From contig JACMMD010000167.1 in assembly GCA_014379235.1 (NCBI GenBank), positions 1 through 5,721 of the forward strand: a stretch of DNA of 5,721 nt. The letters run 5' to 3'. Below are positions 1 through 4,938 of the stretch, one piece after another (the stretch's first letter is position 1; each line of letters begins with the position of its first letter). A program made the position numbers and the translations under genes. Origin of the DNA: Anaerolineae bacterium. GTDB taxonomy: Bacteria > Chloroflexota > Anaerolineae > Aggregatilineales > Phototrophicaceae. Under the pieces are notes generated by a model. The model saw only the letters and a program-made list of their open reading frames with translations, was not told where the DNA came from and made no database searches.

Positions 1-571
1 ACTCCGCAAGAAACGGCTCATCCCAACGCGCCCCGTTGTCAATGGGTTCGTGATACCACGCTGTATGCCGTGACTCGGTATCTTCCGGCGGGGGTTCGGG
101 CAGGGTGTACTCATAAGGTACGTGCACGAGGGTGACGAACGCGCCGTCCGCGTCGAGGTAGCGATAGGCTTGATAGAGGCGCTCGGCGGGCGAAAAGGCG
201 AACGGCTCAAAGTTCGTGCCCAAGCCGTTGATCTGTGGATTGGCTGTGGTTTCCGCTTCGAGCCGTGCTTCGATGTCGGCGCTGATATGGGCGAGTGTGC
301 CATTTGAGAGGTCGTCAGCAATGTTGTTGGCAGTGTCCCTTACACCCGCGAACTCGGCATCGATTTGCTGCTTGGCAGCGGACGCTTGGCTGCGCGCACT
401 GTCAAACGCGGACTGTTCCAACTGCTGACGCTCAAGCAGATAGTTGGCGGTCAGCAAAATCGTCAGCAGCAGCGCGGCAGAAGCCAGCACAATCAGCAAA
501 AAACGTAGTCGGGGGCGCAGTAAAAGGGCAGTTGGAGCGTCGATCACGGTGCTGTGTATGGCGTCGGTCAT
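1..571 (-). CDS. Cache-domain membrane sensor, paralogue of the downstream-numbered neighbour (partial, C-terminus beyond window)
   Basis: This gene is read leftward and runs off the window edge after about 190 residues, starting MTDAIHSTVIDAP. A short cytoplasmic N-terminus with arginines precedes one TM helix (about residues 23-45, FLLIVLASAALLLTILL). An extracytoplasmic region follows, with a helical stretch (ERQQLEQSAFDSARSQA) and the start of a double-Cache (PAS-like periplasmic sensor) fold, including FEPFAF, ERLYQAYRY and WYHEPIDNGARWDEPFLAE. The same landmarks occur in the same order in the 774-2912 product (RQQLEQSA, ARSQA, FEPFAY, ERLYQEY, WYHDPLEQGAIWNEPFLA), so the two are tandem paralogues. 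ATG at 571 is chosen because it aligns with the neighbour's MTNA start; the ribosome-binding site is weak (GAGA about 8 nt upstream). Cache domains bind small extracellular ligands in many receptors. The output domain lies outside the window, so I cannot say whether this copy is also fused to a channel. Confidence 0.85.
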   Translation of the reverse strand, partial: MTDAIHSTVIDAPTALLLRPRLRFLLIVLASAALLLTILLTANYLLERQQLEQSAFDSARSQASAAKQQIDAEFAGVRDTANNIADDLSNGTLAHISADIEARLEAETTANPQINGLGTNFEPFAFSPAERLYQAYRYLDADGAFVTLVHVPYEYTLPEPPPEDTESRHTAWYHEPIDNGARWDEPFLAE

Positions 572-773
572 GGCGATCTCAAAGTGTGGTAACAATATGT
601 AAGATTTGACTATTTGATTGTAACCATGAGTTCGCTGCTTGTTGCGTAAAGAATGGGGAATTTACCCCTCTATCCCCGGCCCTTTCTTCCACAAGGGGCG
701 AAAGGGAGAGAGGCAAGTCCCCTCGCCCCGTTTTGTGGGCGAGGGGACTTAGGGGTGAGGGGAAGTGCAGCGA
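572..773. other. Intergenic region between the two Cache paralogues
   Basis: This gap of about 200 nt separates two leftward genes. It is dominated by a C-rich/G-rich inverted-repeat element at about 664-763, annotated separately. The remainder (572-655) is AT-richer and is the likely promoter and leader region of the 1-571 gene. It contains TTACAAT- and CATATT-like hexamers on the minus strand but no convincing -35/-10 pair. I see no gene here; the short rightward reading frames have no ribosome-binding site or recognisable protein. Confidence 0.6.
664..763. repeat. Complex inverted-repeat element (MITE/REP-like) with a 14-bp perfect stem
   Basis: The core is a perfect 14-bp stem: AAGTCCCCTCGCCC at 715-728 pairs with its reverse complement at 737-750 around an 8-nt loop (CGTTTTGT). 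A second small stem, CCCTTTC (680-686) with GAAAGGG (700-706), lies beside it. The outer ends are imperfectly complementary (CCCCTCTATCCCC at 665-677 against AGGGGTGAGGGG at 751-762). No T-tract follows on either strand, so it is not a standard intrinsic terminator, although it lies 24 nt past the stop codon of the leftward channel-like gene. C/G-rich palindromes like this are typically dispersed in multiple copies; only one copy is visible here, so the multicopy nature is inferred. Confidence 0.65.
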
Positions 774-2912
774 TTAGCCATACACAAATACCAGCAGCGT
801 GGAGATCAACAACACACCCACGAAAGCCGGCCAATAGAGGACTTTCACGATCAAGTTATTGCGATAGTGAACGATTGGCATATTCGAGCGTTTGACGATG
901 AGAAACGTATTCACCGCGACGACGATAATCACAATATAGAGCAGGATATAAAGGTGTTCCATATAGGTGATGCCCACCGCACCGATGTTATCGCGCAGGG
1001 CGGTGTGGGTGATGGCGATGACAAAGAACAGCGCCGCTGTGTAGTTGAGCGTCGTCACGATTTCTTCGGACTCGTCGGGCTTGCCCTCGTACAGCAGAAA
1101 CGCGAACAGCATCAGTGCAATCACAATTCCCGGCAGCAGATACGCGATGAAGGGGCCGAGGAAGTTTCGCTGTGTATTGATGGTGAAATACAACTCCGGC
1201 GCGTGACCGAACTCTGACTGGTTCGCCAGCCCGAATGAGGGGTTGTAGTTGCTCTGTTGATAGCTGAACGAACTGCTCTCGATATTCCAGTTGTTCACGC
1301 TCACGGCGGGGTCAACTCCCGGCAGCAAGAGCGGATTAATCAGGCCATAAGAGTCGAAATCCGGCGTGAGGATAATATGACTCGACAGGTCTTGCGGCGT
1401 GATGCGGATGGCGATGTCGCGGTTATCGAACGGAAACCACACGGGGTTAAACCCTTGTCGCAGAGTGACACCGAAATACCAGATGATCGTTTCCGCGCCG
1501 TCTTGCTGCTGACGCTGAACCTCGTTGAGCGTATATTCTTCGCCTGTCGTCTGAGGCAGCGCAAAGCCGCGCAGAACGCTGTCATCAATGCTGGTATCGT
1601 AGCGCTGCCAGATGTAGCCATTGACCGTCACCGATGTTGGGTCGGGGAACTCAATCGCCTGCACGAAAACCCCCGTGGGTATGGTGATCGGCGGCGTGGA
1701 TGTCTCGGTCTGGCTGGTATAGTTTTCCAGATAGCTTTGAACCGCCGAATAATCCGCGACTTGCACCCCTTCGCGGCGCTCTAAGCTCGTGGCCAGATAA
1801 CAGACCACAATGATAAGCAAGATGCCGAGCAGCGAAAACGAGCCTGATACAGCCCATAGACTGCGCCCTGAACCCTGATCTGCGCGCAGCACAACCGCTA
1901 ATGCCAATACCAGAAAAGCCGTGCCTGCCAGCGCAATCGTGACCTGTTCGCGCATTGTCCGGCGGGGATGGAGCATAAACTCGCTCTTGTTCGTGACAAT
2001 GCCCAAAGCCCAACCCGTGTCGGGGAGCGGCTCGAAGAATGTCCATGAGCCGTGCTTGGTGATCTGGTCAATGCCGTCCAGCATCACGTGTTCACCGTTC
2101 AGCGCTTGCTGTGCGCCGTCACCGAGCGCATCGTCATGAAGCGAATCTGCGAGGTCAAAGATCGAGGTTTGAACGACGAGTTCCGGTACGGGATGCGTCA
2201 AAAACGTCCCGTTTGAGGACAGCACGAAGCCGTAGCCTGTCGCGCCCAACTCCAACGAGTTCATCAAGTGGCGCATATCTTGAAGTGAGTAGTCAATCGT
2301 CACCACGCCTGCGGGTGTTGTCGGATCGTCTACACGATAGAAGGGTACGCCGTATTCGATGAGGACTTTGCCCGCGCCAGTCGCCAGAAACGGCTCGTTC
2401 CAGATCGCCCCTTGTTCCAACGGGTCATGATACCACTGGGTTTGCGGCCCGTCGGGGCCATCACCCGGCGGAGCGGAGTAGTCGTAGCTCGCGCCAACTA
2501 GACTGCCGATTGTGCCGTCCGCCTGTTTGAAGACATATTCTTGATAGAGGCGCTCATCGGGGTCATAGGCGAAGGGTTCAAATGTGATCGCTAAACCATC
2601 AACATCGGGGTGAGCCACCATCTCAGCGTGCAAGCGTCCGTCGATTTCGGAAAAAGGCTGACTGCCGTCGGAAAGGTCGTTGGCCAGCGCATCGGCAATG
2701 GCTTTCACGTCGATGAAGGCGCTGTCGATCTGCTGCGCGGCGGCCTCGGCTTGGCTGCGCGCATTGCCCAATGCCGACTGTTCCAACTGCTGACGATCAA
2801 GGATATAGCTGATTGTCAGCAGAATGGTCAGCACCAGCGCGGCGGCGGCCAGCACAATCAGCGCGAAGCGGATAGGTCGGCGGGGCAGTGGAGCGGTTTG
2901 TGCGTTGGTCAT
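774..2912 (-). CDS. Double-Cache sensor fused to a pentameric ligand-gated ion channel-like domain
   Basis: A 712-residue membrane protein. TM1 is at about residues 16-38. An extracytoplasmic dCache_1-like sensor covers about 40-315 (WYHDPLEQGAIWNEPF at 160-175, YGVPFY at 187-192, GVVTIDYSL at 202-210, GATGYGFVLSSNGTFLTHP at 223-241). Two further TM helices (about 325-342 and 354-376) flank a short basic cytoplasmic linker. A second extracytoplasmic beta-rich domain (about 405-580) then has the pLGIC pattern: TGVFVQAIEFPDPTSVTVNGYIW resembles strands beta1-beta2, and WFPFDNRDIAIRI (492-504) resembles the Cys/Pro-loop FPFDxQ signature, with Arg replacing Gln. A pre-M1 QRN and an LPG inside M1 follow, then M1 (587-608), M2 (618-638), M3 (649-673), M4 (691-711) and an immediate C-terminus, as in ELIC/GLIC-type channels. 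Ligand and ion selectivity are unknown. The alternative is a DUF4436-like membrane protein, which also has a YPFD motif. Cache assignment is strong; channel assignment is by motif and topology only. No strong ribosome-binding site precedes the ATG. Confidence 0.8.
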   Translation of the reverse strand: MTNAQTAPLPRRPIRFALIVLAAAALVLTILLTISYILDRQQLEQSALGNARSQAEAAAQQIDSAFIDVKAIADALANDLSDGSQPFSEIDGRLHAEMVAHPDVDGLAITFEPFAYDPDERLYQEYVFKQADGTIGSLVGASYDYSAPPGDGPDGPQTQWYHDPLEQGAIWNEPFLATGAGKVLIEYGVPFYRVDDPTTPAGVVTIDYSLQDMRHLMNSLELGATGYGFVLSSNGTFLTHPVPELVVQTSIFDLADSLHDDALGDGAQQALNGEHVMLDGIDQITKHGSWTFFEPLPDTGWALGIVTNKSEFMLHPRRTMREQVTIALAGTAFLVLALAVVLRADQGSGRSLWAVSGSFSLLGILLIIVVCYLATSLERREGVQVADYSAVQSYLENYTSQTETSTPPITIPTGVFVQAIEFPDPTSVTVNGYIWQRYDTSIDDSVLRGFALPQTTGEEYTLNEVQRQQQDGAETIIWYFGVTLRQGFNPVWFPFDNRDIAIRITPQDLSSHIILTPDFDSYGLINPLLLPGVDPAVSVNNWNIESSSFSYQQSNYNPSFGLANQSEFGHAPELYFTINTQRNFLGPFIAYLLPGIVIALMLFAFLLYEGKPDESEEIVTTLNYTAALFFVIAITHTALRDNIGAVGITYMEHLYILLYIVIIVVAVNTFLIVKRSNMPIVHYRNNLIVKVLYWPAFVGVLLISTLLVFVYG

Positions 2913-2945
2913 GTATAGCCGTTAGTTTTTAGCTGTTAGCCTCTA
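2913..2945. repeat. Short TAGCYGTTAG direct repeats just upstream of the channel-like gene
   Basis: TAGCCGTTAG (2916-2925) and TAGCTGTTAG (2930-2939) are near-identical decamers 14 nt apart, followed by related TAAGCTCTAGC fragments. They occupy the place where the leader and ribosome-binding site of the leftward 774-2912 gene should be. No good Shine-Dalgarno sequence is seen there. This could be a small simple-repeat insertion, regulatory half-sites, or chance. Confidence 0.35.
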
Positions 2946-3020
2946 AGCTCTAGCGTCTACGCACTGGATTTCAAGCGCGAACGTCGAAGCTGCTCTCGCG
3001 TATATTGGTTTTTCCGGCGC

Positions 3021-3044
3021 GGGCGACACATGTGTCGCCCCTAC
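3021..3044. repeat. Perfect 20-bp palindrome (REP-like) with CTAC tail
   Basis: GGGCGACACA (3021-3030) is followed directly by its exact reverse complement TGTGTCGCCC (3031-3040) and then CTAC. It lies about 20 nt past the stop codon of the leftward CefD-like gene. There is no T-tract on either side, which argues against an intrinsic terminator. The right half ending in CGCCCCTAC resembles the CGTCCCTAC end of the 4235-4269 element, suggesting one dispersed family. A dyad-binding protein site is an alternative. Confidence 0.6.
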
Positions 3045-3060
3045 AAAATACGCGACGGAG

Positions 3061-4209
3061 CTACTGTGCCAACTGCGGCAGCAGTTTGGACAGCGCGTTT
3101 AGCAGGCGGTCAACGTCCTCGCGGGTATTGTAGCCCTGAATCGACACGCGGATGAAGTTTTCTTCAAAGCGCTTGACCAGCGGCACTTCGACCAGATATT
3201 CGTCGTACAGCCGCGCCTTTAACACTTCTTCGTCCACTTTGGGCAGCCGCGCCGTGAACATCTGGTTGAACCATCCGGCATCATCGGGGGCGATGGCCGG
3301 TAATCCGGTCAGGTCGATGATGCGTTGGCGTGTCGCTTTGGCGAGAGCGTGGCACTCACGGCGAACGCTGTCCCAATCGTGTTCGTGCATAAAGTTGATG
3401 GCCGCCGGGACAGACAAGAAGGCCGAGACTTCGCGTGTGCCTTGCCACAGATTGCGCCCGGCCCATGTCGGGTCATCGAAGCCCCAACTGACAATCAACG
3501 GCGCGAGCAGGTTTTGAAAATCGGGATTGGCGTAGAGGAAGGCCGTGCCCTTTGGTGCGGACATCCACTTATGACAGTTGCCGGAATAGAAATCCGGGCC
3601 GATGGCCTGCAAGTCCACCGGAATATGACCGGGAGCGTGTGCGCCGTCGATCACTGTCCAGATACCGGACTCGCGGGCGCGGCGGCAAATTTCAGCGACG
3701 GGCGTAATCAGCGCGGTTGGCGAGAAGACGTGGCTCATGTAGATCACACGGGTGCGCGGCGTGACTTTTTCCCACAGCGATTCAACGAAATCCTCGTGCG
3801 AAGTTACGGGCAGGGGAATCGAGTGCTGCACGTATTTCGCACCCGTCTTCGAGCAAACGAAGCCCCACGTAAAATCGAGCGCCCCGTACTCATGGTCGTT
3901 GGACAGAATTTCATCGCCCGCTTTCAGGTCAAGCGAACGGGCAACGATATTGATTCCGGCGGTGGCGTTAGGCACGAAAATCAGATCGTTGGCGCTGGCG
4001 TTGACATATTCACCGAGCGCTGCCCGTGCTTCGTCCATCAACCCATCGGAGCGCCGCCCTAAAAACTCGACTGGCTGGCGTTCGAGTTCAAGCTGCCACT
4101 CTTGAAAGCGCTCGAATACGGGCTTGGGGCACGCACCAAACGAGCCGTGATTGAGGAATGCAACTTTGGGGTCAAGCAGGAAGTATGAGCGTAAGTTGTT
4201 GTCGCTAAT
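3061..4209 (-). CDS. PLP-dependent aminotransferase class V enzyme, isopenicillin-N epimerase-like (CefD-like)
   Basis: This is a cytoplasmic PLP enzyme of the class V aminotransferase/cysteine desulfurase superfamily. Numbered from the proposed ATT start (382 residues, the usual family length), it has the CefD-type N-terminal FLNHGSFGACP (18-28), the cofactor phosphate-contact region VPNATAGIN (79-87), VIDGAHAPGH with the PLP-pyridine Asp at 188, and NCHKWMSAPKGTAFL with the Schiff-base lysine at about 214. A C-terminal domain ends IRVSIQGYNTREDVDRLLNAL. No ATG, GTG or TTG occurs in frame between the upstream stop (4231-4233) and a TTG at 4041, which would remove the conserved NHGSFG segment. 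ATT at 4209 sits 9 nt after AAAAGG, and CTG at 4179 is the other option. Members act as epimerases, desulfurases or C-S lyases on amino acids. No beta-lactam or ergothioneine genes lie nearby, so the substrate is unknown. Confidence 0.88.
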   Translation of the reverse strand: MSDNNLRSYFLLDPKVAFLNHGSFGACPKPVFERFQEWQLELERQPVEFLGRRSDGLMDEARAALGEYVNASANDLIFVPNATAGINIVARSLDLKAGDEILSNDHEYGALDFTWGFVCSKTGAKYVQHSIPLPVTSHEDFVESLWEKVTPRTRVIYMSHVFSPTALITPVAEICRRARESGIWTVIDGAHAPGHIPVDLQAIGPDFYSGNCHKWMSAPKGTAFLYANPDFQNLLAPLIVSWGFDDPTWAGRNLWQGTREVSAFLSVPAAINFMHEHDWDSVRRECHALAKATRQRIIDLTGLPAIAPDDAGWFNQMFTARLPKVDEEVLKARLYDEYLVEVPLVKRFEENFIRVSIQGYNTREDVDRLLNALSKLLPQLAQ

Positions 4210-4218
4210 GTTGGTTCG

Positions 4219-4224
4219 CCTTTT
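4219..4224 (-). promoter_or_regulatory. Ribosome-binding site supporting a non-canonical ATT start
   Basis: AAAAGG on the minus strand ends 9 nt before ATT at 4209, the first start-like codon ahead of the conserved N-terminus of the CefD-like enzyme. This decides between ATT (4209), CTG (4179) and the truncated TTG (4041). ATT starts are rare, so a base error or a mutated start remains possible. Confidence 0.45.
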
Positions 4225-4234
4225 ATTGATTTAA

Positions 4235-4269
4235 GTAGGGCGCCGACTTCGCTTACGAGGCGTCCCTAC
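4235..4269. repeat. Imperfect inverted repeat (GTAGGG...CCCTAC) in the CefD-like gene leader
   Basis: GTAGGGCGCC (4235-4244) pairs with GGCGTCCCTAC (4259-4269) with one bulged base, around a loop of about 14 nt. It lies between the minus-strand promoter at 4286-4291 and the proposed start of the CefD-like gene, so it would be transcribed into that gene's 5' leader as a hairpin. Its ends resemble the 3021-3044 element. Likely a dispersed palindromic repeat; a leader-hairpin role in expression is possible. Confidence 0.55.
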
Positions 4270-4285
4270 AGGGATATGGCGAAGG

Positions 4286-4294
4286 ATTATAGCA
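4286..4294 (-). promoter_or_regulatory. Extended -10 promoter for the CefD-like gene
   Basis: On the minus strand the sequence reads TGCTATAAT, a consensus TATAAT (4291 to 4286) with the TGn extension. The -35 region is poor (CTTAAA about 19 nt upstream), as is common for extended -10 promoters. Transcription would begin near 4279, giving a leader of about 70 nt that contains the 4235-4269 hairpin. Confidence 0.5.
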
Positions 4295-4375
4295 TCGCTC
4301 TTATAGGGCATTTAAGACCATTCAACACCAGCAAGATAATTATTTTCCTGTAATATATTATTAAATACTAGTCTG

Positions 4376-4384
4376 TGATATAAT
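4376..4384 (+). promoter_or_regulatory. Extended -10 promoter for the zinc-finger miniprotein gene
   Basis: TGATATAAT contains a consensus TATAAT (4379-4384) and the TGn extension, in AT-rich DNA. The -35 region is weak (TATTAT-like near 4356). Transcription would begin near 4391, giving a leader of about 54 nt before the ATG at 4445. With the minus-strand promoter at 4286-4294 it forms a divergent pair whose -10 boxes are about 90 nt apart. Confidence 0.5.
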
Positions 4385-4444
4385 TTGTAGATAAGGATAT
4401 AAGGCAGAACTATTACCATAGTTCATTCAAAAGGAGTTCAAACT

Positions 4445-4639
4445 ATGGCTCCAGTACCGTGTCGAACCTGCAATGGCATCGGGCGGCAGACTTTCGTGCA
4501 GTTTTGCCGTGTGTGTGGGGGAACTGGAAAGCTCGGAAACACGGCAGAATTGCGGCGGCAGTGTAAGGGCTGCGATGGCAAGGGACATGAGACAATTGCG
4601 CGGCTATGCACAACCTGCCATGGAACTGGAAAACTGTAA
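4445..4639 (+). CDS. Small stand-alone DnaJ-type CxxCxGxG zinc-finger protein
   Basis: A 64-residue protein with an excellent ribosome-binding site (AAGGAG at 4431-4436, 8 nt before ATG). It is nearly all zinc finger: four CxxCxG motifs at C6-C9 (CRTCNGIG), C21-C24 (CRVCGGTG), C40-C43 (CKGCDGKG) and C55-C58 (CTTCHGTG). This is the pattern of the central cysteine-rich domain of DnaJ, where motifs 1+4 and 2+3 each hold a zinc ion. There is no J domain and no C-terminal substrate domain. Motifs 1-2 and 3-4 form an internal duplication with a period of 34 residues, and both halves end in GTGKL. Known stand-alone members include plant BSD2 chaperones and the unrelated-in-role bacillar anti-TRAP regulator, so protein- or RNA-binding roles are both possible. 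It has its own promoter and is probably cytoplasmic and monocistronic. Function unknown. Confidence 0.85.
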   Translation: MAPVPCRTCNGIGRQTFVQFCRVCGGTGKLGNTAELRRQCKGCDGKGHETIARLCTTCHGTGKL

Positions 4640-4936
4640 ACGCCGCGCTACATCACCATCCATGAGCCAAGCACAACCTGTCGTACTAACGGCATGAGTT
4701 AGGCGCAGGCGTGTTAGGATGCGCTTAAAGATCGCTCATTTCGAAATTGCATATTAGCCCTTCAACACCTATCACACTTCGCTCAATGCTGTCTGCTGCC
4801 GCCTCCACCTAAATTTGCGAATGGGCTGACTTGGATATAACATCGGTGCAATAGTTTGAAGCGAAAAGCTGAGTTCAACAGAGCAAGGCAGACCGTTTCG
4901 CCCAGACCCTTTACTGGTTAGCGATTGGGGGCCCCA
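4640..4936 (+). other. Non-coding gap between the zinc-finger and solute-binding protein genes
   Basis: About 300 nt without a supportable gene. The first 65 nt contain a possible vestige of the zinc-finger repeat (see findings). A short GCGCA/TGCGC stem (4703-4707 / 4720-4724) has no T-tract and is not called as a terminator. A weak promoter candidate for the solute-binding protein lies at 4815-4841. The remainder shows no recognisable RNA or mobile-element structure. Confidence 0.5.
4815..4841 (+). promoter_or_regulatory. Weak candidate promoter for the solute-binding protein gene
   Basis: TTGCGA (4815-4820) and TATAAC (4836-4841) are separated by 15 nt, giving a sub-consensus -35/-10 pair about 95 nt ahead of the start codon at 4937. 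The short spacer and partial matches make this tentative. Confidence 0.25.
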
Positions 4937-4938
4937 AT
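4924..4938. promoter_or_regulatory. 15-nt palindrome overlapping the start codon of the solute-binding protein gene
   Basis: ATTGGGG (4924-4930), a central G, and CCCCAAT (4932-4938) form a perfect inverted repeat that includes the only purine-rich ribosome-binding sequence (GGGGG, 4927-4931) and the first two bases of the ATG at 4937. It could be an operator, or chance. A hairpin of this size would need a loop of at least 3 nt, leaving about 6 bp, which would still occlude the start. Confidence 0.35.

Noticed and set aside
765..1217. Rightward reading frame of 150 codons opposite the channel-like gene
   Set aside because: It lies antisense to a gene with clear domain structure, has no ribosome-binding site and a composition typical of a shadow frame (rich in D, H, R, Q).
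774..2912. Classification as a methyl-accepting chemotaxis protein or sensor kinase
   Set aside because: After the Cache domain there is no HAMP, methyl-accepting, kinase or GGDEF region; the C-terminus is a beta-rich domain and four TM helices.
3021..3044. Perfect palindrome as an intrinsic terminator of the CefD-like gene
   Set aside because: No run of T follows the stem on either strand; dispersed repeat or dyad site is more consistent.
3325..4062. Rightward reading frame of 245 codons opposite the CefD-like gene
   Set aside because: It is antisense to conserved PLP-enzyme motifs and shows no recognisable protein features.
4686..4704. CTAAC...GTTAG inverted repeat with a GTTRRRY-like core, resembling an integron attC site after the zinc-finger gene
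   Set aside because: The left side does not fit RYYYAAC, the stem is only 5 bp, and there is no second core pair or integrase in the window.
4703..4730. GCGCA/TGCGC stem as a terminator for the zinc-finger gene
   Set aside because: The stem is 5 bp with a 12-nt loop and is not followed by a T-tract.
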